Positions 8,308 through 17,006 are shown, counted from the first letter of the stretch. The stretch: DNA of 64,000 bases from Frateuria_A sp051900425 (GCF_051900425.1 NZ_JBHZGK010000002.1:62001-126000); one strand, 5' to 3'. The notes: generated from the letters alone by a model not told the origin. Made by a program: numbers and translations.

Positions 8308-8931
8308 GTGCACCTCTTCCTCACCATCGCCATCGTCCACCTGGTCGCGCTGCTCAGCCCTGGCCCGGATTTCTTCTTCGTCTCGCAGACCGCGGTCAGC
8401 CGCTCGCGCAAGCAGGCGCTGTTCGGCGTGCTGGGCATCACCCTCGGGATCACGCTGTGGTCGGCGCTGGCGTTGCTCGGCCTGCAGCTGGTGCTGCACC
8501 GGTTGGCGTGGCTGCAGCAAGTGGTCGCCATCGCCGGCGGCCTGTACCTGACGTGGATGGGGCTGCGCATGCTGCGCGGGGCGTTCGCGCATGCGCCGGC
8601 GACGCATGGCGAGGCGAGGGCCACGCCGGGCGGGGAGCTGGCCACGCTGCGCGCGGGGCTGCTGACCAACCTGGCGAACCCCAAGGTCGTGGTCTATTTC
8701 GGCAGCGTGTTCTCCGCCTTTCTGGGCGACCGGGTGGATGCGGCCACGCGCTGGGGCCTGTGGGGGCTGATCATCACCGAGACGTTCATCTGGTTCGCGC
8801 TGGTGGCAGCGTTCTTTGCCTTGCCGGCGATGCGCCGCGGTTACCTGCGGCTGGCGCGGTGGATCGACGGCCTCGCCGGCGCGGTGTTCATCACCTTTGG
8901 CCTGCACCTCATCCTCGCCCGCCGCGGCTGA
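8308..8931 (+). CDS. LysE/RhtC-family amino acid exporter
   Basis: Small inner-membrane exporter of the LysE/Rht family, which secretes amino acids or homoserine lactones. The 207-aa protein has six hydrophobic segments and the N-terminal family motif LLSPGPDFFFVSQTAVSRSRKQALFGVLGI. A mid-protein NLANPKVVVYFGSVFSAFL segment also matches the family. The start is GTG at 8308; no better ATG lies nearby. It diverges from the nucleoside transporter and converges on the UDG-like gene, with a REP-like repeat in the gap. Threonine/homoserine export is the closest family guess, not shown by the sequence. Confidence 0.82.
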   Translation: MHLFLTIAIVHLVALLSPGPDFFFVSQTAVSRSRKQALFGVLGITLGITLWSALALLGLQLVLHRLAWLQQVVAIAGGLYLTWMGLRMLRGAFAHAPATHGEARATPGGELATLRAGLLTNLANPKVVVYFGSVFSAFLGDRVDAATRWGLWGLIITETFIWFALVAAFFALPAMRRGYLRLARWIDGLAGAVFITFGLHLILARRG

Positions 8932-8942
8932 TTTGCAGGGGT

Positions 8943-9004
8943 GCAGGGTGGGCTTCAGCCCGCCGCTCCGATCGGGCGCCTGGTGAGCTGAAGCCCACCC
9001 TACG
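8943..9004. repeat. REP-like inverted repeat, family A copy 2
   Basis: Facing copies of the family A unit between two convergent genes. The right arm runs into the UDG-like gene: that gene's TAG stop (9000-9002 on the minus strand) is the TAG of the repeat's GTAGGGTGGG edge. Confidence 0.85.
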
Positions 9005-9590
9005 AGTGCAATGCGCGGGTGACGCGTTCGCGCAATACCGGCAGCAGTTCCTCCGCGAACCACGGGTTGCGCCGGGTCCAGATCTGGTTGCGCGGGCTCG
9101 GATGCGGCAGCGGAAGCACGCCGCGGGCCAGGTGCGTGCGCCAGTCGCGCACGGTGTCGGTGAGGTTCGCACACGCCTGCGCGCCGAGCAGGCCGACCTG
9201 GGCGTAGCGACCGATCGCCAGGGTCAGGTCCACCTTCTTCAGCAGCGGCAGCAGCCGCGGATGCCAGGCCGGCGCGCACTCGCGCCGCGGTGGCAGGTCA
9301 GCCCCGCGCGCGCTGCCGGGGAAGCAGAATCCCATCGGCACGATCGCCACGCGGCGGGCGTCGTAGAAGGTGGGTTTGTCGATGCCGAGCCAGTCACGCA
9401 GGCGCTCGCCGCTCAGGTCGTCGAACGGCACGCCGCTCGCGTGCACCTTGCGGCCGGGGGCCTGGCTGACGATCAACAGTCGTGCGGTGGCCGAGGCCTG
9501 CAGCACCGGGCGCACGCCATGCGCCAGTTCGGCGGCGCAGAGCTGGCAGGCGCGGATTTCGGCAAGAAGACGATCGAGGGCGGAAGGCAT
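9000..9590 (-). CDS. Uracil-DNA glycosylase superfamily protein
   Basis: Predicted DNA-repair glycosylase-fold protein. The 196-aa sequence has an N-terminal CQLC pair (C15, C18) like the iron-sulfur families 4 and 5. The glycosylase motif I region is SQAPGRKVHASGVPFDD, and the C-terminal catalytic loop is PLPHPSPRN (compare HPSP in family members). Further cysteines are present at REC and QAC, though their spacing does not prove an iron-sulfur cluster. The start MPSALDRLL at 9590 gives the family N-terminus; a longer in-frame start at 9638 is less likely. The stop codon lies within a REP-like element. Activity on uracil versus other lesions cannot be told from sequence. Confidence 0.75.
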   Translation of the reverse strand: MPSALDRLLAEIRACQLCAAELAHGVRPVLQASATARLLIVSQAPGRKVHASGVPFDDLSGERLRDWLGIDKPTFYDARRVAIVPMGFCFPGSARGADLPPRRECAPAWHPRLLPLLKKVDLTLAIGRYAQVGLLGAQACANLTDTVRDWRTHLARGVLPLPHPSPRNQIWTRRNPWFAEELLPVLRERVTRALHS

Positions 9591-9658
9591 CGGAAAAGGG
9601 TGGCACAGCTTGCCGGCCACCGATGCTCTTCGTGGCATCGGGCAACGGCTTGCGGGGA

Positions 9659-11029
9659 TCAGGCGGGCAGGAGTTTCCCCGGGTTGAGAATGCCGTCGGG
9701 ATCGAACACGCGCTTGAGCTCGCCCATCAGGTGGAGCGTCGTCGGCTGCAATGCAAGTGGCATGAACTCGCGCTTGATCCGGCCGATGCCGTGTTCGCCG
9801 GACAGTGTCCCTTCGAGTTCGATGACCAGCGCGAAGATGTCGGCCAGGCAGGCGTGCGCGCGCTCGCGCTCGGCGGCATCGCGCGGCAGCAGGTTGACGT
9901 GGAGGTTGCCGTTGCCGGCGTGGCCGAAACTGACGACGAGTACGTCGTGGCTGGCGGCAAGCCGCTGGATGCCCTGGACCAACTCGGGCAGGCGGCTGAC
10001 CGGAACGACCACGTCCTCGTTGATCTTGTCCGGCGCGATCGTGCGCTGGGCGGGCGAAAGCGCCTTGCGCGCGGCCCAGAGCTTCTGGGCTTCCTCGATG
10101 GTAGCGGCCGTGTGGAGGGACTCCATGCCGTCGCCGCGCGCGGCAGCAGAAACCGCGGCCACGGCGGCTTCAAGCGTGCCCGGTTCGCCATCGACCTCGA
10201 TCATCAGCAGCGCGCCGGCCAGCGGCACCTCGTCGCCGGCATGCGCGTGGGCGAGCTTCAACGCGGTCTCGTCGATGAACTCGAGTGCGCAGGGCGTTAT
10301 GGGCTGCCCCATGATGCGCGCCACCGCCTGCGCGGCGCTGCCGACGTCGCGGTAGGTCGCGCGCAACGTACGGAGGGTGGAGGGGCGGGGCGTGAGCCTG
10401 AGCGTCGCTTCGGTGACCAGCGCCAGCGTGCCTTCCGAGCCGATCAGCAACCGGGTCAGGTCATAGCCGGTGGCGCCCTTGGTGGTCCAGGTGCCGCAGC
10501 GGAAGCCTTCGCCCGTGCCGGCGACCGCGCGCAGGCCCAGCGTGTTCTCGCGTGGCGTGCCGTACTTGACCGCGCGCGGGCCGGCGGCGTTGCAGGCGAG
10601 GTTGCCGCCGATGCTGCACCAGGGCGAGGAACTCGGGTCCGGTGGCCAGAACAGGCCGTGCGGCGCCAGCGCGCGCTGCAGGTCGGCGTTGATCACGCCC
10701 GGCTCGACCACCGCCAGCCGGTTGGCCGGATCGATGCGCAGGATGCGGTTCATGCGCTCGAAGCTGGCGACCACGCCGCCTTCCACCGGCACCGTGGCAC
10801 CGGTGGTGTTGCTGCCGCGCCCGCGCGCGGTGAGCGGGACGCGGTGGTCGCGGCAGGCGCGTACCAGCGCCTCGACCTGCGCGTGTTCGGTGGGAAACAC
10901 CACCGCGTCGGGTGGGGCGTTGAGGCGCGAGTTGTCGTACGCGTAGGCCAGGCGATCGGCCGGTCCGGTGCGCAGGGCGTCGCCGAAGATCGAGTGCAGC
11001 GTGCGAAGCAGCGTGTCGGGTAACGGCAT
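9659..11029 (-). CDS. FAD-linked oxidase, GlcD / D-lactate dehydrogenase-like
   Basis: Flavoprotein that oxidises a 2-hydroxy acid (D-lactate, glycolate or D-2-hydroxyglutarate type). The 456-aa protein has a PCMH-type FAD-binding domain (RGRGSNTTGATVP around residue 68, then CSIGGNLACNAAGPRAVKYG). The FAD-linked oxidase C-terminal domain carries GHAGNGNLHVN and ends SGEHGIGRIKREFM and LNPGKLLP, all diagnostic of the family. The start MPLPDTLLR (11029) is preferred over an in-frame ATG 42 nt upstream because homologues begin here. No GlcE/GlcF or iron-sulfur subunit genes are adjacent, so it probably acts as a single-subunit enzyme. The substrate is unresolved. Confidence 0.85.
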   Translation of the reverse strand: MPLPDTLLRTLHSIFGDALRTGPADRLAYAYDNSRLNAPPDAVVFPTEHAQVEALVRACRDHRVPLTARGRGSNTTGATVPVEGGVVASFERMNRILRIDPANRLAVVEPGVINADLQRALAPHGLFWPPDPSSSPWCSIGGNLACNAAGPRAVKYGTPRENTLGLRAVAGTGEGFRCGTWTTKGATGYDLTRLLIGSEGTLALVTEATLRLTPRPSTLRTLRATYRDVGSAAQAVARIMGQPITPCALEFIDETALKLAHAHAGDEVPLAGALLMIEVDGEPGTLEAAVAAVSAAARGDGMESLHTAATIEEAQKLWAARKALSPAQRTIAPDKINEDVVVPVSRLPELVQGIQRLAASHDVLVVSFGHAGNGNLHVNLLPRDAAERERAHACLADIFALVIELEGTLSGEHGIGRIKREFMPLALQPTTLHLMGELKRVFDPDGILNPGKLLPA

Positions 11030-11178
11030 GGGCTTGGTACCAATGAAGGAGTCGCAAGGAAGGGCCCACATCTATCAAAGCAGCGCAACGATACGCAGGC
11101 GACGAGCGGCGTTTCGCGCGAGTTCTGGCGCCTCACCCCGGTGCCCGTCCCGTCAGGCGGATGCAGTCAAGCTCGCCG

Positions 11179-11535
11179 TCACTCCGCCTCGAAGGCGCCC
11201 TTGAGCCAGTGCATCGTGGCGTCTCCGACGGGGCCGTCGTAACTGACCACGTCGAAGCGACACGGCCGGTTGGCATGCTGGGCATGTGCCGCCAGCCAGA
11301 GCTGCGCGGTGCGGATCAGCTTCTCCTGCTTCGACCGCGTGACCGAGGCTGCGGCGTCGCCATGGCCGGCGCGCACGCGATAGCGCACTTCCACGAAGAC
11401 CACCGTGTCACCGTCGCGCATCACCAGGTCGAGCTCGCCGTGGCGCGTGTTGTAGTTGCGCGCCAGCGGCTTCAGGCCCGCGCGCTCCAGCTCGCGGCAG
11501 GCGCGCTGTTCGAAGGCGTCGCCCGCGGCGCGCAT
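11179..11535 (-). CDS. yraN: UPF0102 family protein YraN
   Basis: Small protein with a Holliday-junction-resolvase-like (PD-(D/E)xK) fold, of uncertain cellular role. The 118-aa sequence contains the family pattern GExAxxxL near the start, followed by NYNTRHGELDLVMRDGDTVVFVEVRYR, where E and D residues form the nuclease-like core, and RSKQEKLIRTAQLWL. It begins at the last base of the upstream lpoA stop codon, so the two are translationally coupled. This lpoA-yraN pair facing rsmI is conserved across gammaproteobacteria. Confidence 0.9.
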   Translation of the reverse strand: MRAAGDAFEQRACRELERAGLKPLARNYNTRHGELDLVMRDGDTVVFVEVRYRVRAGHGDAAASVTRSKQEKLIRTAQLWLAAHAQHANRPCRFDVVSYDGPVGDATMHWLKGAFEAE

Positions 11536-13493
11536 CAGTGGCCGGCGGGCGGAAGCGTGGTCGAGGCGGCCGGCGGTACCCCGGTCGACGTGGCGGGAAT
11601 CGGCGTGCTGGTGCCTTCGTTGATGGGCGGGGCGGCAGAGGGCACGTCGTCAAGCTGCAGGCTGCCGGTCAGCGGACGGGCGAGGCCATCCTGGAAGCGC
11701 GCCCAGATCAGCACGCGGCGGATGCGACCGAACTGGTCGGCGGCGAGCTGGCCGCTCGCGCCGGGCAGGTAGCTGCCCGGGTGGTCGCGCAGCCAGTCGA
11801 GGTAGGGCACCAGGTTCCACGCGTCCATGCCGAAGGCGAACAGCCGCGCCGAGGTGCCGCGTGCGGCGGGCAACCTGGCGGCGATCGCGTCATGGCTGGG
11901 CAGGCCCGGCTGGGCGTCGAACAGCCAGGGCGCGTCCGAGAACTCCACCCCGTCCAGATCGCGGTTGGCGGCCGCATCGTCCACGCCCGCGTAGATATGC
12001 GAGGTGGCGAACACGGGCAGGCCGAAGTGGGCGACGTGCAACTGCGGCAGCAGCAGGCGCGCCTGCTCCGGCCGCATGCTGATGAAGATGCCGGTGTCGC
12101 CGGTCGGTACCGGCGCGGGCAGGGCCTCCGCGCTGCCGGCGACGGCAGGCGCCGAGGCGGCCTCGGCCGGTTCGGTCCCGGCCAGCGGCGTGGCGGTGGT
12201 GGGCATGTTCAGGCCGGCAATCGCGTTGGCGTAGTTGACCTTGCCTGGCGGCAGCGTGGCCATGCCGGCGACGTGGCCGCCGCGGGCCTCGAATTCTGCC
12301 TTGAAGGCGCCGGCGGCGCGCTGGGCGAAGTCGTCGTCGGACACGACCACATAGGCGCCGTGGATGCCACGCTCGACCATGTGGTCGGCGGCCTGCGCCC
12401 CCTCGGTTTCCGGCAGCAGGCCGAACTCGGTGGCGCCCGCGGCGGGCAGGCTCCTGTCGTCCGGGTGGTTGAGCGCGAGCAACGGTACCGGCAGCTGCGC
12501 CTGGCCGAATACCGCGGCGACCTCGGTGCGCGTGAGCGGGCCGACGATCAACTGGGCGCCGTCTCTGGCAGCCTGTTGATAAGCCTTGATCGCGCTGTCG
12601 GCCGTGCCGCCGCTGTCGTACACGCGCAGATTGGCGCGCGGCGCGTGGGTGCGCGCGGCATCGGCGTAGCCCGCGAAAAAGCCTTGCCGGATCGCGCCGC
12701 TGGCGCCGGCGAAGTTGCCGCCGAGCGGCAGCAGCAACGCGACGTTGGCGGGCATGCGATAGCCCTCGCGCACGTTGGCGTCGGCGCCCGGCAGCATGGT
12801 GCCGACCGGCTGGTCGAGGTCCGGCTGCGGCTGCGCCACCGGCACGCCGAGCTGGGTCAGCGCCTCGTTGATCCACGGCAGCATGCGGTCGCCTGCCTGC
12901 ATGGCGGCGCCACGGCGCTTGAGCGGTTCGACCCCCAGGCGGCCGAGCAGGTCGAGGATCTGCTTGCGGTTCTGCGTGTGGTCGAGGCCTTCGAGCCGAG
13001 GATCCATCTGTACACGCGTGCGTGCGGCGCCCCACAGGTCGCCGCTGGCCTCCATGGCGCGCGCGCGCAGTTCCAGCAGGCGCAGTTCGAGCGTCGGCGG
13101 TACCGGCGCGGGCTGGGTGGTCAGCTGCAGCGCAGTGTGGGCGTCGTGGTGGGCGAGCGCCAGTTCCGCGCGAAGCAGGTCGTAGCGGGCGGCGTCCTCG
13201 CCCTCGAGGCGCGGGCGGCGGACCTGGTCGAGCAAGGGCGCGGCCTGCTCGAGCGCGCCTTCCTCGCGGTACACCTCTGCGGCCAGGATGTTGTAGTGGT
13301 CGGTGTCGCCGGTCTGCCGGCCCAGGTCGAGGTAGGCCTGGATGGCCTGGTCGAACTGCCCCTGGCTGGCGAGCTGTTCGGCGTGCTGCGCGGCAGCCAG
13401 TTCCTGCGGGGAGCGGGTCACCTTTGTCGGCACGCAAGCGCTCAAGACGAAGGCGATCAGCAGGCCAAGGCCGGCGGCGCGGAGCAGTCGCAT
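11535..13493 (-). CDS. lpoA: LpoA-like penicillin-binding protein activator lipoprotein
   Basis: Outer-membrane lipoprotein expected to stimulate the bifunctional peptidoglycan synthase PBP1a from the periplasmic side. The 652-aa precursor has a lipobox LSAC with the lipidated cysteine at C20, then an N-terminal TPR-like helical region (about 30-240). A C-terminal domain resembling periplasmic substrate-binding proteins follows (about 250-620; MPANVALLLPLGGNFAGASGAIRQGF). The start at 13493 has AAGGGA 7-8 nt upstream and places the signal peptide correctly; an upstream in-frame ATG at 13520 would add a hydrophilic extension. The C-terminus is rich in Pro, Ser and Thr. Its divergent neighbour is rsmI, as in E. 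coli. Confidence 0.85.
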   Translation of the reverse strand: MRLLRAAGLGLLIAFVLSACVPTKVTRSPQELAAAQHAEQLASQGQFDQAIQAYLDLGRQTGDTDHYNILAAEVYREEGALEQAAPLLDQVRRPRLEGEDAARYDLLRAELALAHHDAHTALQLTTQPAPVPPTLELRLLELRARAMEASGDLWGAARTRVQMDPRLEGLDHTQNRKQILDLLGRLGVEPLKRRGAAMQAGDRMLPWINEALTQLGVPVAQPQPDLDQPVGTMLPGADANVREGYRMPANVALLLPLGGNFAGASGAIRQGFFAGYADAARTHAPRANLRVYDSGGTADSAIKAYQQAARDGAQLIVGPLTRTEVAAVFGQAQLPVPLLALNHPDDRSLPAAGATEFGLLPETEGAQAADHMVERGIHGAYVVVSDDDFAQRAAGAFKAEFEARGGHVAGMATLPPGKVNYANAIAGLNMPTTATPLAGTEPAEAASAPAVAGSAEALPAPVPTGDTGIFISMRPEQARLLLPQLHVAHFGLPVFATSHIYAGVDDAAANRDLDGVEFSDAPWLFDAQPGLPSHDAIAARLPAARGTSARLFAFGMDAWNLVPYLDWLRDHPGSYLPGASGQLAADQFGRIRRVLIWARFQDGLARPLTGSLQLDDVPSAAPPINEGTSTPIPATSTGVPPAASTTLPPAGH

Positions 13494-13580
13494 GGAGTGT
13501 CCCTTGGTCGTGGTCGACATGGTGAGCGATCATAGCCGATCGTGCCGCGCGCCCTTTGCGCACTGCCTTTCGGAGTTTCC

Positions 13581-14408
13581 ATGCCTACTGTCCAGCCCGG
13601 CAGCCTGTGGGTGGTCGCCACGCCGATCGGCAACCGCGACGACTTCTCGCTACGCGCGATCGCGACGCTGCGCGGCGCCGACGTGATCGCCGCGGAGGAC
13701 ACGCGCCACAGTCGCCCGTTGCTGGTTCATCACAACGTCGACGTGCCGCTGGTCGCGCTGCACGAACACAACGAGCGCGACGTGGTGGACGCACTGGTGC
13801 GGCGGATGCTGGACGGGCAGTCGGTGGCGCTGATCTCCGATGCCGGGACACCGCTGGTCAGCGACCCCGGGTTCCGGCTGGTACGCGCAGCGCGCGCAGC
13901 GGGTATCCGCTGCGTGCCGGTCCCCGGCGCCTGCGCGGCGATCGCGGCATTGTCGGTGGCCGGGCTGCCGAGCGATCGCTTCGTGTTCGAGGGATTCCTG
14001 CCGCCAAAAGCAGCCGCGCGGCGCAGCCGCTTGCAGGCGTTGGCGGGCGAGCCGCGCACGCTCATCTTCTACGAGTCCTCCCATCGGGTGGCCGAGAGCC
14101 TGGCGGACATGCGCGAGGTATTCGGCGGCGCGCGCGAGGCGGTGCTGGCGCGCGAGCTGACCAAGCTGTTCGAGACAGTGATCGGCGAGCCGCTCGACGA
14201 CCTCGCCCCGCGCGTGGCGGGCGATCCGGACCAGCAGCGCGGCGAGTGCGTGATCCTGGTCGCCGGTCGCGGCGAGGAGGCGGACGCGCGGCTGGCCGAA
14301 GGGCAGCGGGTGTTCGCGCTGCTGCGCGAGGAACTGCCGCCGGCCAAGGCAGCCAAGCTGGCCGCGGCCATCACCGGCGCGCCGCGAAAGGCGCTCTATC
14401 AAATGTAG
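13581..14408 (+). CDS. rsmI: 16S rRNA 2'-O-methyltransferase RsmI
   Basis: SAM-dependent methyltransferase that modifies the ribose of C1402 of 16S rRNA. The 275-aa protein has the tetrapyrrole-methylase fold: SLWVVATPIGNRDDFSLRA at the start, AEDTRHS, ALISDAGTPLVSDPGFRLV, and VPVPGACAAIAALSVAGLPSDRFVFEGFLPPK. These are near-diagnostic RsmI segments. The ATG at 13581 has a GGAG site 7-8 nt upstream. The stop TAG is part of the left edge of a REP-like repeat, so the last residues are set by the repeat. It diverges from lpoA and is followed by rnpB. Confidence 0.94.
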   Translation: MPTVQPGSLWVVATPIGNRDDFSLRAIATLRGADVIAAEDTRHSRPLLVHHNVDVPLVALHEHNERDVVDALVRRMLDGQSVALISDAGTPLVSDPGFRLVRAARAAGIRCVPVPGACAAIAALSVAGLPSDRFVFEGFLPPKAAARRSRLQALAGEPRTLIFYESSHRVAESLADMREVFGGAREAVLARELTKLFETVIGEPLDDLAPRVAGDPDQQRGECVILVAGRGEEADARLAEGQRVFALLREELPPAKAAKLAAAITGAPRKALYQM

Positions 14409-14476
14409 GAGCGCACCGGTGCGCGACCGCCATCTCCCATGAGACGTGGCGGTCGCGTACAGGTGCGCTCCTACAG
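14404..14476. repeat. REP-like inverted repeat, family B copy 1
   Basis: TGTAGGAGCGCACC...GGTGCGCTCCTACA with an inner pair GCGACCGCCA/TGGCGGTCGC, giving a long imperfect hairpin. The left edge supplies the TAG stop of rsmI (14406-14408). The right edge ends about 45 nt before the rnpB transcript. Related copies lie at 14991-15050 and 36754-36814. Confidence 0.85.
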
Positions 14477-14508
14477 GGGGCGTTTATCGCAAACCGCTCC
14501 CGGGCCAT

Positions 14509-14514
14509 TACAAT
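14509..14514 (+). promoter_or_regulatory. rnpB promoter -10 element
   Basis: TACAAT lies 7 nt before the expected 5' end of RNase P RNA, a good sigma-70 -10 placement. A weak -35 (ATCGCA, 14486-14491) sits 17 nt upstream. Confidence 0.55.
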
Positions 14515-14520
14515 GGTCCG

Positions 14521-14898
<378 letters not shown>

Positions 14899-14933
14899 TC
14901 TTGCGGCGGCGCGCTTCGGCGCGCTGCCAGGGA

Positions 14934-14977
14934 AGGGCCAGGGTGGCGCGGAAGTTGGCGCCACCCTGGCCCTTTTT
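14934..14977 (+). terminator. Intrinsic terminator of rnpB
   Basis: A perfect 16-bp stem (14934-14949 with 14958-14973) with an 8-nt loop, followed by TTTTT. It lies about 36 nt after the mature RNase P RNA 3' end. Confidence 0.9.
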
Positions 14978-14990
14978 CGTGCCTCGCCGT

Positions 14991-15050
14991 TGTAGGAGCG
15001 CGCCTGTGCGCGACCGCCATGCATGGCGCGCTGGGATGGCGGTCGCGCAT
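14991..15050. repeat. REP-like inverted repeat, family B copy 2
   Basis: Starts TGTAGGAGCGCGCCTGTGCGCGACC and contains the inner inverted pair GCGACCGCCAT/ATGGCGGTCGC. The right outer arm is incomplete. Only about 14 nt separate it from the rnpB terminator, so rnpB lies between two copies. The following 15051-15252 contains no gene and leads to the mraZ promoter. Confidence 0.8.
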
Positions 15051-15252
15051 GGGGTGTGCCCCGGCATGTGCGCCCGTGGGCTGAACAGGCAGTTCATGTG
15101 CACCCCTCGCCAAGGCCAAAACGCCCGTGACCTGCCTCACAACCGATTTGGAAAAATCCCCAGCTTTCAACCACCTTGCCGACCTTTCTCCGAAACGGCT
15201 GGAAATACGTCCACACTTCCGTCTTTCTCTTTGATTCGCAAGCAAAATTCCC

Positions 15253-15281
15253 TTGACGTCTCAAAAGGCGAGACGTATCGT
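15253..15281 (+). promoter_or_regulatory. Sigma-70 promoter of the mraZ/dcw operon
   Basis: TTGACG (15253-15258), a 17-nt spacer, then TATCGT (15276-15281). It is the best promoter match in the region and would start transcription near 15288, inside the MraZ operator repeats. Confidence 0.7.
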
Positions 15282-15315
15282 GGGACCCTGTGTGAAATCG
15301 TGGGAATCAGTGGAG
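15281..15315 (+). promoter_or_regulatory. MraZ operator: four 10-bp-spaced repeats
   Basis: TGGGA, TGTGA, TGGGA and TGGAG occur at 15281, 15291, 15301 and 15311, exactly one per 10 bp. MraZ is known to bind arrays of TGGGN boxes with this spacing in front of its own operon. The array overlaps the predicted transcription start, which fits autorepression. Confidence 0.78.
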
Positions 15316-15324
15316 TCCACGCAG

Positions 15325-15771
15325 GTGTTCCAGGGCGAGACCGCCATCACCGTTGACGACAAGGGCCGACTGGCCATCCCGACTGCGTATCGGGAACTGG
15401 TCGCGGGCGAGTGCGCCAATCGTCTGGTGGTCACCTACAGCCCGTTCGAGATGGGCTGCCTGTGGATCTACCCCTACGCCGAGTGGGAAACGGTGCGCGA
15501 CCAGGTCAACGCGTTGCCGATGGTCAAGGCGTCCCACCGCAATCTGCAGATGAAGCTGGTGGGTGCGGCGAGCGTGGTCGAGCCGGATGGCGCCTCGCGC
15601 ATCCTGCTGCCGGCGAGCCAGCGCGGCGCCGCCGGCATCGAGAAGAAGGCGGTACTGCTGGGCATGGGCAACAAGTTCGAGCTTTGGAGCGAACAGGCCC
15701 ACCTGGCCAAGATCCGCCAGACGCTCGGCGAAGACGACATCACTGACGACATGGCGGACCTGCGCCTTTGA
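15325..15771 (+). CDS. mraZ: Transcriptional regulator MraZ
   Basis: DNA-binding repressor of the division/cell-wall cluster, an AbrB-like double-repeat protein forming ring oligomers. The 148-aa protein begins VFQGETAITVDDKGRLAIPTAYRE, the canonical MraZ start, with the first DKGR half-motif at residues 12-15. The second repeat appears as GAASVVEPDGASRILLPASQR. The chosen start is GTG at 15325 with GGAG 9 nt upstream; a longer in-frame start at 15253 would run through the promoter and operator and is rejected. It is first in the operon, 45 nt ahead of rsmH. Confidence 0.93.
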   Translation: MFQGETAITVDDKGRLAIPTAYRELVAGECANRLVVTYSPFEMGCLWIYPYAEWETVRDQVNALPMVKASHRNLQMKLVGAASVVEPDGASRILLPASQRGAAGIEKKAVLLGMGNKFELWSEQAHLAKIRQTLGEDDITDDMADLRL

Positions 15772-15816
15772 GGCGCGGTGTTTCGGGCGGACTTTGGACG
15801 GGACGGGAGGTGCGGC

Positions 15817-16737
15817 GTGGCCGAGTTGCGGCACATCCCGGTGATGCTGGTTGAAGCGGTGGAGGGCCTTGCCGTGCAGGCAGGCGGGCGTTATCTGGAT
15901 GGCACCTTCGGGCGCGGCGGTCACGCACGCGCGGTGCTGTCGCGCCTGGGGCCCGACGGCCGGCTGCTGCTGATGGACCGCGATCCCGCCGCGATCGCCA
16001 CGGCCCGCGAAGCCTTCGCAGGCGATCCGCGCGTATCGATCCGCCACGGCAATTTCGCCGACCTGGCCGAATGGGACGAAACCTCCCCCGGCCTCGACGG
16101 CGTGCTGCTCGACCTCGGCGTGTCCTCGCCGCAGCTGGACGAGGCCGCGCGCGGCTTCAGCTTCATGGCCGATGCGCCGCTGGACATGCGCATGGACACC
16201 ACCCAGGGCGAGAGCGCGGCGGAGTTCCTCGCCCGCGCCGACGAGCACGAGATCGCCGACGTGTTGTGGACCTTCGGCGAGGAGCGCTTCAGCCGCAAGA
16301 TCGCCCGCGCCATCGTGGCGCGCCGGGCCGAGGCGCCGATCGCCCGCACCGGCGAGCTGGCCGCGCTGATCGAGCGCACCATCGGTCGCCGCGAGCCGGG
16401 CAAACACCCGGCCACGCGCAGCTTCCAGGCCCTGCGCATCCGCGTGAACGGCGAGCTCGATGCCGTGCAGCGTGGCCTCGACGCGGCGCTGGAGCGGCTC
16501 AAGGTCGGTGGGCGGCTTTCGGTGATCAGCTTCCACTCGCTGGAAGATCGCGCGGTCAAGCAGTTCATCCGCGACCATTCCGGCCGCGTGCAGGGCAGCC
16601 GGCGCGGTCCGCCGGTAGCGGCGAAGCCCGCCCGGCTGGCCGCGGTCGGCAAGGCGCGCTTTCCGTCCGACGAGGAGCTGGCGGTCAACCCGCGCGCCCG
16701 TTCGGCAGTGCTGCGCGTGGCGGAGAAACTGGCATGA
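15817..16737 (+). CDS. rsmH: 16S rRNA m4C1402 methyltransferase RsmH
   Basis: SAM-dependent N4-methyltransferase of C1402 in 16S rRNA (formerly MraW). The window also encodes RsmI, which modifies the same nucleotide's ribose. The 306-aa protein has HIPVMLVEAVEGL, the SAM motif YLDGTFGRGGHARAVL, LLDLGVSSPQLDEAARGFSF, and the late motif SVISFHSLEDRAVKQF. GTG at 15817 follows a strong GGGAGGT site and is preferred over GTG at 15778. The stop overlaps the ftsL start by 4 nt. Confidence 0.95.
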   Translation: MAELRHIPVMLVEAVEGLAVQAGGRYLDGTFGRGGHARAVLSRLGPDGRLLLMDRDPAAIATAREAFAGDPRVSIRHGNFADLAEWDETSPGLDGVLLDLGVSSPQLDEAARGFSFMADAPLDMRMDTTQGESAAEFLARADEHEIADVLWTFGEERFSRKIARAIVARRAEAPIARTGELAALIERTIGRREPGKHPATRSFQALRIRVNGELDAVQRGLDAALERLKVGGRLSVISFHSLEDRAVKQFIRDHSGRVQGSRRGPPVAAKPARLAAVGKARFPSDEELAVNPRARSAVLRVAEKLA

Positions 16738-17006
16738 AGGCGATCGGCGGCGCGGCGATCGTGATCCTGCTGCTGGCCGTGCTGGTCAGTGCGATCGGCG
16801 TGGTGTGGACGCGCCACGAGAGCCGCGTGCTGTTCGTCGAGCTGACCCGGCTGCAGAACCAGCGCGACGAACTCAACATCGAATACGGCCGGCTCGAGCT
16901 GGAGCAGGCGACCTGGGCGGAGCCCCGGCGCATCGACCAGGAGGCCCGCAGCAAGCTCGGCATGGTCACGCCCAGGCCGCAGGACATCCAGCTGGTGCGC
17001 CGATGA
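16734..17006 (+). CDS. ftsL: Cell division protein FtsL
   Basis: Bitopic inner-membrane protein of the divisome that forms a complex with FtsQ and FtsB and activates FtsWI. The 90-aa protein has a short cytoplasmic start, one transmembrane helix (about residues 4-22, GGAAIVILLLAVLVSAIGVVW) and a periplasmic coiled coil (about 30-60). It ends in LGMVTPRPQDIQLV, the usual FtsL tail. The start overlaps the rsmH stop (ATGA) and its stop overlaps the ftsI start. Length and position match E. coli ftsL. Confidence 0.92.
   Translation: MKAIGGAAIVILLLAVLVSAIGVVWTRHESRVLFVELTRLQNQRDELNIEYGRLELEQATWAEPRRIDQEARSKLGMVTPRPQDIQLVRR

Noticed and set aside
15253..15324. N-terminal extension of MraZ from an in-frame start at 15253
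   Set aside because: It would translate the promoter and operator; the canonical MraZ N-terminus begins at the GTG at 15325 with a ribosome site.
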